Assembly: GCF_009363155.1 (NCBI RefSeq)
Contig: NZ_CP045302.1
Coordinates: 1,859,001 to 1,923,000 of the forward strand
Length of the DNA stretch: 64,000 bases
Source of the DNA: Azotobacter salinestris
Lineage (GTDB): Bacteria > Pseudomonadota > Gammaproteobacteria > Pseudomonadales > Pseudomonadaceae
Direction: 5' to 3'
A program made the translations under genes and the position numbers. How positions within the stretch are numbered: the stretch's first letter is position 1; each line of letters starts with the position of its first letter. A model generated the notes under the pieces. It saw nothing but the letters and a program-made list of their open reading frames with translations, ran no database searches and was not told the DNA's origin. This document shows, piece by piece, positions 26,908 through 34,696 of this stretch.

Positions 26908-28017
26908 GCGGGATTGACCGCCATCTGGCTTGTCGACTTCGACCTCGGCAGGCTGGTTGTCCACCCACTGCCAGAACAGGCGGTAGCCCACGGCCAGGAT
27001 GATCGGTCCGATGAACAGGCCGAGAATGCCGCTGGCCACCATGCCGCCGAGCGCGCCGATCAGCACCACCGGCATGGGCACATCCACGCCGCGGCCGAGC
27101 AGCAGCGGCTTGAGCACATTGTCCACCAGGCCGGCGAGGACGCTGTAGACGGCGAAGACGATGGTGGCCAGGCTGGCGCCTTCGCTGGAAAAGACGTAGA
27201 TGATCACCGGCACGGTGATCAGGGTCGCCGGCACCTGGATGATGCCGAGCACCAGGACCGCCAGCGCCAGCAGACCGGCGCCCGGTACCTCCATGAACAC
27301 GAAGCCGACACCGACCAGCAGCATCTGGATGAAGGCGATGCCGAGCACCCCCTGGGCCACGGTGCGGATGGTGGCGGTGCACAGCTTGACGAACGGCTCG
27401 CTCCTTTCCGGGCCGACGATCCGTGCGGCGATGCGATGGGCGCTGCGATGGCCGAGTTCGCCGAAGGCCATGATGATGCCGGCGATGATCAGGGCAGCGA
27501 TGAAGAGCAGAAAGCCGGCGCCGATGCCGGCGATCCTGCCCAGCAGGCCGAGCAGGAGTTCCCGGATCTGCGGCCTGAACTTCTGGATCGTGCCCGACAG
27601 GTCGGAGGCGATCTGCTGCCAGGCGGTGTACAGCGGCTCGCCGATCAGCGGCCAGTCGGCCACGGACTCGGACGGCGGCGGAATGCGTAGGGAGTCGCTC
27701 CTGACGGTTTCCATGACCTGCTGCGCCGAGTCGACGAGCGAGATACCGAGCAGGTAGGTCGGCACCATCAGGATCAGCAGGCCGACCCCCACGATGAGGC
27801 TGGCCGTCCGGCCCTCGTGGTGGCCCAGGCGGGCGGCGAGCCGGCGCTGCAGCGGATAGAGCATGACGGCGAGGATCAGCGACCAGAGTATCAGCTCGAG
27901 AAAGGGCCGGAAGACCAGGTAGCAGTAGATCGTCAGCACGGCGATCAGACCGGCGCGGATCAGCACATCGAGCAGGTTTCCGGACAATTGCTGGTCGGAA
28001 GAGGATTTCGGCGACAT
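26899..28017 (-). CDS. AI-2E/PerM-family membrane transporter
   Basis: A 372-residue membrane protein with about seven to eight hydrophobic segments. It has the family's conserved C-terminal region (VLGIIQVPATLITVPVIIYVFSS and DNVLKPLLLGRGVDVPMPVVLIGALGGM). Family members export autoinducer-2 or act as ion antiporters; the substrate here cannot be deduced. It is divergent from the FKBP gene across 238 bases. The C-terminus is rich in charged residues (VEVDKPDGGQSRSG). Confidence 0.88.
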   Translation of the reverse strand: MSPKSSSDQQLSGNLLDVLIRAGLIAVLTIYCYLVFRPFLELILWSLILAVMLYPLQRRLAARLGHHEGRTASLIVGVGLLILMVPTYLLGISLVDSAQQVMETVRSDSLRIPPPSESVADWPLIGEPLYTAWQQIASDLSGTIQKFRPQIRELLLGLLGRIAGIGAGFLLFIAALIIAGIIMAFGELGHRSAHRIAARIVGPERSEPFVKLCTATIRTVAQGVLGIAFIQMLLVGVGFVFMEVPGAGLLALAVLVLGIIQVPATLITVPVIIYVFSSEGASLATIVFAVYSVLAGLVDNVLKPLLLGRGVDVPMPVVLIGALGGMVASGILGLFIGPIILAVGYRLFWQWVDNQPAEVEVDKPDGGQSRSG

Positions 28018-28255
28018 GAAGGGTCCCTTTCGTGGCTACACGGCGCGTCCTGTCCGGGCGGTCTGGGCGACTCGTCGAAAGTCGGGCCGAATGCTCCCGC
28101 CGGGGCTTGCGGGGGCTGATAGAGCATAGTTCAGGGCGGCGCTTGCGCGTGTGCCCGCCAGGGGGCGCCGGCGATTGCCAATCCCGGCGATTCCTGAGAA
28201 AAAGCCGCCCACCGGGACGGCCCCTGACGGGCCGCCGACTGAACGAGAGCGAGCG

Positions 28256-28597
28256 ATGAGCAGCGAACTGCAGATCGAAGACATCCAGCCGGGCGACGGC
28301 AAGGCAGTGGTCAAGGGCGCCCTGATCACCACCCAGTACAACGGCTTTCTGGAGGACGGCACCAGGTTCGATTCTTCCTACGACCGCGGCAAGCCCTTCC
28401 AGTGCGTGATCGGCACCGGCCGGGTGATCAAGGGCTGGGACCAGGGGCTGATGGGCATGAAGGTCGGCGGCAAGCGCAGGCTCTTCGTGCCGGCCCACCT
28501 CGCCTACGGCGAGCGGCAGATCGGTGCGCACATCAAGCCGAACTCGAACCTGATCTTCGAGATCGAGCTGCTGGAAGTGCTGACGCGGGACGATTGA
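28256..28597 (+). CDS. FKBP-type peptidyl-prolyl isomerase
   Basis: A 113-residue single-domain FKBP, cytoplasmic (no signal peptide). Characteristic segments are VKGALITTQYNGFLEDGTRFDSSYDRG, VIKGWDQGLMGMKVGGKRRLFVP and LAYGERQIGAHIKPNSNLIFEIELLEV. It catalyses proline cis-trans isomerisation and helps in protein folding. The start at 28256 matches the usual N-terminus; the longer open frame upstream is not FKBP-like. It stands next to stress-protein genes. Confidence 0.93.
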   Translation: MSSELQIEDIQPGDGKAVVKGALITTQYNGFLEDGTRFDSSYDRGKPFQCVIGTGRVIKGWDQGLMGMKVGGKRRLFVPAHLAYGERQIGAHIKPNSNLIFEIELLEVLTRDD

Positions 28598-28991
28598 ACA
28601 ATCCCCGGCACTTTCGGAGAAAGGAAAGCGGGTATTCCGGGTCCTGCACTTGCAATGCAAGACCCGGCCTCCCGGAACTTTCCCGTTATCCGCCTTTGCT
28701 CTTTCGCCGCGTCAAGGGCGATGCCCATCAAATCAAAAACCATGCGTCTTTCCGCAATCGCAAAGTTGTGCGGAGCGTGGCCGGCAGGCAGGCGGGCCGC
28801 TGTCTGGCGGAACTTCAGCCGGCCTGTGGCGGCAACTTCGAAACATGCGATTTCCGCTGTTCGTTCATTCGTCACCGCCAATCCGACAGCCTGTCGGATC
28901 GACTGCAAAGTTTCCTGAACCAACAAAGCCGGGGCGAACTCTAGTTCCCAGGAGGGCGTGAAACGCTCGGCCGAGCGAAGGATGGGAGACG
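28598..28991. other. intergenic region before the stress-protein genes
   Basis: About 390 bases without a supported gene. A hairpin with stem ccgggtc/gacccgg (28637-28667) enclosing the palindromic cttgcaatgcaag lies 40 bases after the FKBP stop and may end its transcript, though no T-run follows. The composition is less GC-rich than the genes on either side, as expected for a promoter region of the DUF2382 genes. Confidence 0.45.
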
Positions 28992-29411
28992 ATGCCTGCA
29001 GACGAACCCAAGAGACTGGAAAGCGAGACGATTCCGGTGATGGCCGAGGAGGCCGTCCTGCACAAGCGCCAGGTCGAGTCCGGCCGCGTGCGGATCAGCA
29101 AGTCGGTGGAAACCGAGGACTGTCTCCTGGAGGAGTCCTTGCGCCGTGAAGAGGTGCAGGTCGAGCGGGTTCCCTGCGGGACGGAAGTCGATCCGGCCCA
29201 TCCGCCGCAGGTTCGCCAGGAGGGCGACGTCACCGTCATTCCCGTGCTCGAGGAAGTGCTGGTCGTGGAGAAACGGCTGGTGCTCAAGGAAGAGCTGCAT
29301 GTCCGGCGAGTCGTGCATGAGGAGCCTCACAGCGTGCCCGTCACGCTGCGGCGCGAGCAGGTGACGGTCGAGCGCACCCCCACGGAAGTCCCGCCCTCCC
29401 AAACCCGGTAG
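28992..29411 (+). CDS. DUF2382 (YsnF/AvaK-type) stress protein, short form
   Basis: A 139-residue, highly charged soluble protein. It consists of two DUF2382 motifs of the pattern IPVxxEEAxxxKRxVExGRVRISKSV and IPVLEEVLVVEKRLVLKEELHVRR, each followed by a beta-rich repeat (LRREEVQVERV, LRREQVTVERT). DUF2382 proteins are found in stress-tolerant bacteria; no molecular function is established. It precedes a longer DUF2382 protein by 62 bases, and both are probably co-regulated by a general stress sigma factor. Confidence 0.85.
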   Translation: MPADEPKRLESETIPVMAEEAVLHKRQVESGRVRISKSVETEDCLLEESLRREEVQVERVPCGTEVDPAHPPQVRQEGDVTVIPVLEEVLVVEKRLVLKEELHVRRVVHEEPHSVPVTLRREQVTVERTPTEVPPSQTR

Positions 29412-29473
29412 ACATCTACCGCAGCACCGCTATCGCCTTGCAGCCCAGGCTGCCGAATTTATAGAGGTGGACC

Positions 29474-30379
29474 ATGCAACACATTCTGATTGGCGCATTC
29501 GACCACTACGACGAAGCCGAACAGGTCAAGCGCGAGCTGATGAGTAGCGGCGTGTCGCAGACCGATATCCTGCTGGCTGCCTCGAACGATATCAGCATCG
29601 GCGAGGACACGGCACTGCGCACCGACACCACCTACGACACGCGCCGGGAGGACCAGTCCCTGGGCGACAGGGTCAGCGAGTTCTTCCATTCGATCTTCAG
29701 CGGCGAGGACGCCACCGCCCAGCGCTATGCCGATACCTACCCCGAGGCGGTACGCCACGGCTCCACCGTGGTGACCGTCACCGTCAACGACGACGACCAG
29801 GTTCCCGTCGTCGAGGAGATCATGGAGCGCAACGGCGCCATCGACATCGACGAGCGCAGCGCCAGCTGGGGCCTGCAACATACGGAACAGCTCGGCTCGG
29901 CCGAAACCGCCAGGACCACTGGCGAAGCTCCCGTCAGCGGGACGGCCGAGCGCACGGCCATTCCGATCATGGAGGAGCAGCTCAAGGTCGGCAAACGGGA
30001 GAACGCCCTGGGGCGCATCCGCATCGTGTCGCGGATGAGCGAGCGCCCGGTCGAGGAGACGGTGAACCTGACCGAGCAGCACGCCGTGGTCGAGCGCCGC
30101 CCGGTCGAGCGCCCGGCCTCGCAGGAAGAGATGTCCACCTTCCACGAGGGCACCATCGAGATCCAGGAAACCTCCGAAGAGCCCGTGGTCTCCAAGACCG
30201 CCCGGGTGGTCGAGGAGGTCACGGTCGGCAAGGAAACCACCCAGCGCGAGGAAACCGTGCACGACACGGTGCGGCGCACCGACGTGGACATCGAGAGGGA
30301 CAGCGACATCCGCAAGACCCGGCCGACCGCCGGCGACCGGCCGATCGATCCCGACACGCCCTTCCGCGACCGCCCCTGA
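29474..30379 (+). CDS. two-part stress protein: GSP17M-like domain plus DUF2382
   Basis: A 301-residue protein. Residues 1-110 (MQHILIGAFDHYDEAEQVKREL) resemble the general stress protein 17M/YflT-like alpha-beta domain. A linker follows, then residues 155-280 form a DUF2382 domain (IPIMEEQLKVGKRENALGRIRI and ETVNLTEQHAVVERRPVERP). The C-terminus is very acidic and arginine-rich (TDVDIERDSDIRKTRP). The exact biochemical role is unknown; the family is linked to desiccation and oxidative stress. A strong terminator follows. Confidence 0.85.
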   Translation: MQHILIGAFDHYDEAEQVKRELMSSGVSQTDILLAASNDISIGEDTALRTDTTYDTRREDQSLGDRVSEFFHSIFSGEDATAQRYADTYPEAVRHGSTVVTVTVNDDDQVPVVEEIMERNGAIDIDERSASWGLQHTEQLGSAETARTTGEAPVSGTAERTAIPIMEEQLKVGKRENALGRIRIVSRMSERPVEETVNLTEQHAVVERRPVERPASQEEMSTFHEGTIEIQETSEEPVVSKTARVVEEVTVGKETTQREETVHDTVRRTDVDIERDSDIRKTRPTAGDRPIDPDTPFRDRP

Positions 30380-30396
30380 GCGGCCTGCACGCCCTC

Positions 30397-30420
30397 CCCT
30401 CTCCCGCCCGCGGGAGAGGG
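30397..30420. terminator. bidirectional terminator hairpin
   Basis: ccctctcccg (30397-30406) and cgggagaggg (30411-30420) form a perfect 10-bp stem with a 4-base loop, between two convergent genes. It can serve both the DUF2382 gene and the ABC transporter gene. The flanking T/A content is low, so the strength is uncertain. Confidence 0.65.
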
Positions 30421-30457
30421 GGCCTCTTTCCGCAATCCGCAGGCGCCTGCCTGTCCC

Positions 30458-32212
30458 TCAGGCCGTGGGCGCGTTGCCGTCCGGCCCGACCGGGGCCCGC
30501 TCGCCGAAACGCCAATACTCCTCGCGCGGCCCCTTGATGCGCACCAGCCGTCCCTCCTGCAGGCGCCAGACCTGATCGGCGACGTTGATCAGCGCCGGCC
30601 GGTGCGAGACGGCGATGACGGTGATCTCCGGGGTCAGCTGCTTCATGGTCCGGCAGATCGCCTCTTCCGCCTCCGGGTCGAGGGCGCTGGTCGCCTCGTC
30701 CAGGATCAGCAGCCGGGGCCGGTGGGCCAGCGCCCGGGCGATGACGATGCGCTGGCGCTGGCCGCCGGACAGCTTGCCGCCGCGCTCGCCCACGATCGTC
30801 TGCAGGCCGTGGGAAGTCCTTTCCACGAATTCCCAGGCGCCGGCCTGCCTGAGCGCCCGCTCTGCATCCGCGGCGGTCAGCGCTGGATCGCCGAGGGTCA
30901 CGTTGGCCAGGATGCTGTCGTGGAGCAGCAGGGTTTCCTGGGGCACGTAGCCGATCAGCCGCCGCCAGCGCCTGCGGTCCAGCGCCTCTAGGGGGACGCC
31001 GTCGATCAGTATGCGTCCGGACTGCGGGATCAGCAGCACGCAGAGCAGGTCGAGGAGCGTGGTCTTGCCGGCTCCCGAAGGCCCGACCAGGCTGGTGAAG
31101 GTGCCCACCGGGATTGTCAGGTCGACGGCATCGAGGATCGGCCGCTCGCCGTAGCCGAAGGACACGCGCTCGAAGACGATCTCGTCCTGCAGGCTGGGAA
31201 CCCGCTTGCCGCCGCCGGGCTCGGCATCGGCCAGCGCGGTATCGATCGCCTCCCGCAGCGCCCAGTAAGCGCTTTCCTGGGCGGCCATGCGGTGGTAGCG
31301 CTGCTGGGCCTTGTGCAGCAGGCTCAGGATCCGCACCACCAGAAAGATCAGGACCATCACCGACGACAGCGGCAGCCTCCACACCACCAGCCCGACATAG
31401 AGCCCGCCCGCCGCGAGGATCGCCAGCATGGGACCCTGCAGCGCCCTGAGGGTCTCGCGGCTCATGACCTCGCGCTCCATGGCCCGGTTGAGTTCGTCGG
31501 CCTCGCACCTGAGCAGCGAGTCGGCGATATCCTCGCGGGCCATGGCCTTGAGCGGCTTGACCGAACCCAGGGTGTCGGTCAGGTGCGCCAGCAGCTCGCG
31601 CATCAGCCGGGTCTGGCTCTTGCCGGCACGCCGCGAGGTCTTCACCAGCCTCTGCAGGACCAGCAGCAGGAAGACCCCGAGGACCAGCGAGAGGACGGCC
31701 GCCTGCCAGGAGACGAACAGGGCGACGACCACGTAGACCATGGCCTGGATGACCAGGGCCAGAGTATTGGCGGCATGCTCGTAGCCAGTGGAGGCCCGGT
31801 AGGCCTCGGTGGCGACGGCGTTGGCCAGCGCGCCGGTCGGCTGGCGCAGATAGTATTCCCAGCGACTGCCGAGCAGGGCGCGGATCAGTTCGAGGCGCAG
31901 GTCCGTGGCAACATGTGCCACCGTATAGCCGACCTGGCGGTTGCCCAGCAGGACCAGCGCGCTGCTGAGGACCATGCCCAGCACCATCACGCTCAGCATG
32001 GTCGTCACGCTCGGTTCCAGACCGAGCTGGCGCAGGATCGCGATGACCTCGAGGGAGAACGCCGAGTGCGTCTCGTCGCCCAGCGCCACCGACAGCAGGG
32101 GCAGCAGGGTGGTCAGGCCGATGCCCTCGGCCAGGCCGGCCAGGAGCAGGCTGACGAGCATGAGCAGTGTGCGCGCCGGGTAGGACCGGCCGAAGGCAAG
32201 AAGAATCCGCAT
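30458..32212 (-). CDS. MsbA-like ABC exporter (lipid flippase candidate)
   Basis: A 584-residue fused half-transporter. Residues 1-310 form six membrane helices; residues 345-570 hold the nucleotide-binding domain with Walker A GPSGAGKT (377-384), signature LSGGQRQR (481-488), Walker B ILDEAT (503-508) and the switch His in IAVSHRP. This is the architecture of MsbA and other glycolipid or drug exporters. It is the last gene of the minus-strand run encoding aasR, cerR, acpR and spt homologues (78 bases after spt), so moving ceramide or a derivative across the inner membrane is the natural inference. A drug exporter cannot be excluded. Confidence 0.88.
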   Translation of the reverse strand: MRILLAFGRSYPARTLLMLVSLLLAGLAEGIGLTTLLPLLSVALGDETHSAFSLEVIAILRQLGLEPSVTTMLSVMVLGMVLSSALVLLGNRQVGYTVAHVATDLRLELIRALLGSRWEYYLRQPTGALANAVATEAYRASTGYEHAANTLALVIQAMVYVVVALFVSWQAAVLSLVLGVFLLLVLQRLVKTSRRAGKSQTRLMRELLAHLTDTLGSVKPLKAMAREDIADSLLRCEADELNRAMEREVMSRETLRALQGPMLAILAAGGLYVGLVVWRLPLSSVMVLIFLVVRILSLLHKAQQRYHRMAAQESAYWALREAIDTALADAEPGGGKRVPSLQDEIVFERVSFGYGERPILDAVDLTIPVGTFTSLVGPSGAGKTTLLDLLCVLLIPQSGRILIDGVPLEALDRRRWRRLIGYVPQETLLLHDSILANVTLGDPALTAADAERALRQAGAWEFVERTSHGLQTIVGERGGKLSGGQRQRIVIARALAHRPRLLILDEATSALDPEAEEAICRTMKQLTPEITVIAVSHRPALINVADQVWRLQEGRLVRIKGPREEYWRFGERAPVGPDGNAPTA

Positions 32213-32290
32213 GGCGATCGCTCAGGGAAACAGGGCCTTCCGGTTGTAGGTGGGCGTCATTCGGCATCCTCCCGCGCCGCCGGCGCTCCC

Positions 32291-33493
32291 TCAGGCACCG
32301 GCCATGGCCTGGCCGGCGGGAGCACGCAACAGGGCGAACGCCTCGATGATCCGCTCGATCTGCTCGGGCGTGTGCGCGGCGCTGACGCTGCAGCGCACCA
32401 GCGCCTGACCGCCGGGCGTCGCCAGCGGCGGCACCAGGTTCACGTACACGCCGCGCTCGATCAGGCCCTGCCAGAAGGCCACGCCCTCCTTCGGCGAACC
32501 GAGCAGGACCGGAATGACCGGGCTCGGCTGCGGGCCGGTCCGGTAGCCCAGCGCCGCCAGTCCGCGATACAGCCGCCGCGCGTTGGCCCAGAGGCGCTCG
32601 CGCAGCTCCGGCCGGCTGCGCAGGGCCTGCAGGGCGGCGCGCACCGAGGCGATGGCGGACGGCGACGGCGAGGCCGTGAAGATGTATGGGCGGCTGGCAC
32701 AGCGCAGCAGCTCCAGATCCGGGTCATGGCTGGCCGCGAAGCCGCCGATCGCCCCCAGGCTCTTGCTGAAGGTGCCCATGACCACGTCCACGTCCGCCTC
32801 GACGCCCAGTTCCTCGGCCAGGCCGCGGCCGCGCCCGCCCAGTACGCCGACCGAGTGGGCCTCGTCGACCAGCAGGTAGCCGCCCAGGCGCCGCTTGACC
32901 TCGACGATCTCGCCGAGCGGCGCCTGGTCGCCCAGCATGCTGTAGATGCCCTCCACCAGGATCAGGGCGTGGCGCGCCCGCTCGCCGAGGCGCTGCATGC
33001 GCCGCTCCAGGTCGGCGGCATCGTTGTGGCGGAAGCGGATCACCTGGGCGCCGCCCAGCTTGCAGGCGTCGTAGATGCTGGCATGGCAGTCGGCATCGAG
33101 CAGCACGATGTCCTCCGGGCCGGCCAGGGCGCCGATGACGCCGAGGTTCACCAGGTAGCCGGTGGAGAAGACGATCACCGAGCGGCGCCCCAGGAAGTCG
33201 CCCAGCTCGGCCTCCAGCGACAGGTGGCTGCCATAGCTGCCGTTGGCCATGCGCGAGCCGGTCGTCCCCGTGCCCTGCTGCGCCAGCGCCTGCTGCGCGG
33301 CCTGGATGCAGGCGGGGTCGAAGGTCAGCCCCAGGTAGTTGTTGGTGCCGGCGAGGATCACCCGGTAATCGCCGATGCGCCCTTCGGTGGGCGAGAAGAT
33401 CTCGTCGATGCGCGTGCCGAACGGATTGAGGTGGCCCTGCACCAGCTCGGCGCGTGCCTGCGCCAGACTTGCGAACCTATCGAACAAGGCCAT
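32291..33493 (-). CDS. spt: serine palmitoyltransferase-like PLP enzyme
   Basis: A 400-residue alpha-oxoamine synthase. PLP-binding Lys244 lies in GTFSKSLGAIGGF, the cofactor-pyridine Asp in VDEAHSVG (about 210-217) and the ring-stacking His at 137 (DCHASIY). The segments NNYLGLTFDP (51-60) and GTTGSRMANG (76-85) match bacterial serine palmitoyltransferases more closely than BioF, HemA or Kbl. It condenses serine with an acyl thioester to 3-oxo-sphinganine, the first step of sphingolipid synthesis. Its start overlaps the acyl carrier protein gene by 17 bases, indicating an ACP-dependent enzyme. It lacks a membrane anchor, as usual in bacteria. Confidence 0.87.
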   Translation of the reverse strand: MALFDRFASLAQARAELVQGHLNPFGTRIDEIFSPTEGRIGDYRVILAGTNNYLGLTFDPACIQAAQQALAQQGTGTTGSRMANGSYGSHLSLEAELGDFLGRRSVIVFSTGYLVNLGVIGALAGPEDIVLLDADCHASIYDACKLGGAQVIRFRHNDAADLERRMQRLGERARHALILVEGIYSMLGDQAPLGEIVEVKRRLGGYLLVDEAHSVGVLGGRGRGLAEELGVEADVDVVMGTFSKSLGAIGGFAASHDPDLELLRCASRPYIFTASPSPSAIASVRAALQALRSRPELRERLWANARRLYRGLAALGYRTGPQPSPVIPVLLGSPKEGVAFWQGLIERGVYVNLVPPLATPGGQALVRCSVSAAHTPEQIERIIEAFALLRAPAGQAMAGA

Positions 33494-33740
33494 CGGTATG
33501 CTCCATCAGCGCGTGGACGGCCCGTGCCAGCTCGGCCGGCGTGTGCACGTCTATCAATACGTTCAGGGGAATGGAGACATCGAATTCGTCCTCGAGCGCC
33601 ATCAAGAGGTCCATGACCTTGATGGAGTCCAGGCCCAGCTCCTGTTTCAGGTCGATATCCGCATGCAGCGGCGTTCGGGGCGGCACCAGTGGCCGCAGAT
33701 GGACGAAAAGCCGCTCCAGTATCTGCTCCTCGGAAATCAT
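33477..33740 (-). CDS. acpR: dedicated acyl carrier protein
   Basis: An 87-residue acyl carrier protein. The phosphopantetheine attachment Ser39 is in LGLDSIKVMDLLMALEDEFD. Many acidic residues and four predicted helices fit the family. It lies between the ceramide-reductase-like gene and spt and overlaps spt by 17 bases. In Caulobacter and Sphingomonas a similar special ACP delivers the acyl chain to serine palmitoyltransferase; the same role is inferred here. The start MISEEQILERL at 33740 is preceded by gaggaggacccc on the minus strand, a strong ribosome binding site. Confidence 0.9.
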   Translation of the reverse strand: MISEEQILERLFVHLRPLVPPRTPLHADIDLKQELGLDSIKVMDLLMALEDEFDVSIPLNVLIDVHTPAELARAVHALMEHTDGLVR

Positions 33741-33778
33741 GACGGGGGTCCTCCTCTCGTCCTGGAAGTGCCTTTCGT

Positions 33779-34690
33779 TTAGAACCAGCGCTCCTGCAAG
33801 GCCTCCCTCAGCGCTATCCGGGGCTCCCAACCCAGGGCGCTGCGGATCGGCTCGTTGCTGCAGGACCAGTCGGGATGGGTCAGTTCCCCCACCTTCGCCG
33901 GCGTCAGCATGGGCGCGCGGCCGGTGAGGTGCGACAGGAGCAGGTTGCCGCGGGCGAGCCCCTTCAGCAGCGGCGCCGGGATCACGATCCGGCGCACTGG
34001 CTCGTGGCGGATCTGCGTGGCGATGGCGGCGATGCCGTTCCAGTCGTAGCCGTCCGGCTGGCAGTCGTTCAGCTCGTAGGTGGCGCCCGGCGCCCGCGGC
34101 GCCTCCAGCCAGCGCAGCACGGCGCCGGCCAGGTCCTCGACGTGCAGGAAGCTGAGCCGCGCACTGTCCTGCCCCAGGGTGAACAGCCAGCCGCGCAGCA
34201 GCCACTCGAACAGCGGACGCATCTCCCGGTCGCCCGGGCCGTACACCGCGGTGGGCCTGAACACCGTCACGGCGATGTCCCCGGCCGCCTGGGCGACCCG
34301 GCGCTCGGCCTCGAACTTCGAGGCGGCATACCAGGACAGCTGCGGATGCCGGGCCGCCAGCGACGACATCAGCAGAAAGCGCGTGCAGCGGCCGCCGTTG
34401 CGGGCGGCCTCGAGCAGGCGCAGGCTGCCGTCGACATTGATGGCCTGGAAATGCGCGGGGCTGGCGCCGCGCACCGCGCCGGCGCAATGGATGACCGTAT
34501 CTGCCCCGGCGACCAGCCGTGCCAGGGCCTCCTCGTCCTCGAGGGTGCCGCGTATCCAGACGGTGCCGTCCTCGAAGCCGCTCCGGCGGCGGCCCAAGGC
34601 GCGCAGCGGAACGCCCGCCTGGGTCAGGCGCCGGCGCAGGACGCCGCCGATGAAGCCGGTTGCTCCCGTCAGGGCAACGACGGACGCCAC
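33779..34690 (-). CDS. cerR: NAD(P)-dependent epimerase/dehydratase, ceramide-reductase-like
   Basis: A 303-residue extended short-chain dehydrogenase. It has the nucleotide-binding GATGFIG (9-15), the catalytic Ser in LLMSSLA and the Tyr-x3-Lys pair Tyr121/Lys125 in WYAASKFEAE. In Caulobacter, CerR of this family reduces the 3-oxo group of oxidised ceramide. Position between the acyl-AMP ligase (6 bases upstream) and the acyl carrier protein supports that role. Sequence alone would also allow a sugar-nucleotide epimerase, so the call rests on context. Confidence 0.8.
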   Translation of the reverse strand: MASVVALTGATGFIGGVLRRRLTQAGVPLRALGRRRSGFEDGTVWIRGTLEDEEALARLVAGADTVIHCAGAVRGASPAHFQAINVDGSLRLLEAARNGGRCTRFLLMSSLAARHPQLSWYAASKFEAERRVAQAAGDIAVTVFRPTAVYGPGDREMRPLFEWLLRGWLFTLGQDSARLSFLHVEDLAGAVLRWLEAPRAPGATYELNDCQPDGYDWNGIAAIATQIRHEPVRRIVIPAPLLKGLARGNLLLSHLTGRAPMLTPAKVGELTHPDWSCSNEPIRSALGWEPRIALREALQERWF

Positions 34691-34696
34691 GGGCCG

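Noticed and set aside
28650..28961. 103-codon open frame between FKBP and DUF2382 genes
   Set aside because: Cys/Pro/Arg-rich with no family features; overlapping open frames in other phases look equally good, so none is credible.
32291..33493. Alternative reading of the spt-like gene as bioF (8-amino-7-oxononanoate synthase)
   Set aside because: No biotin genes are nearby, an acyl carrier protein gene overlaps its start, and the NNYLGLTFDP and GTTGSR segments fit serine palmitoyltransferases better; kept as a point to verify by phylogeny.
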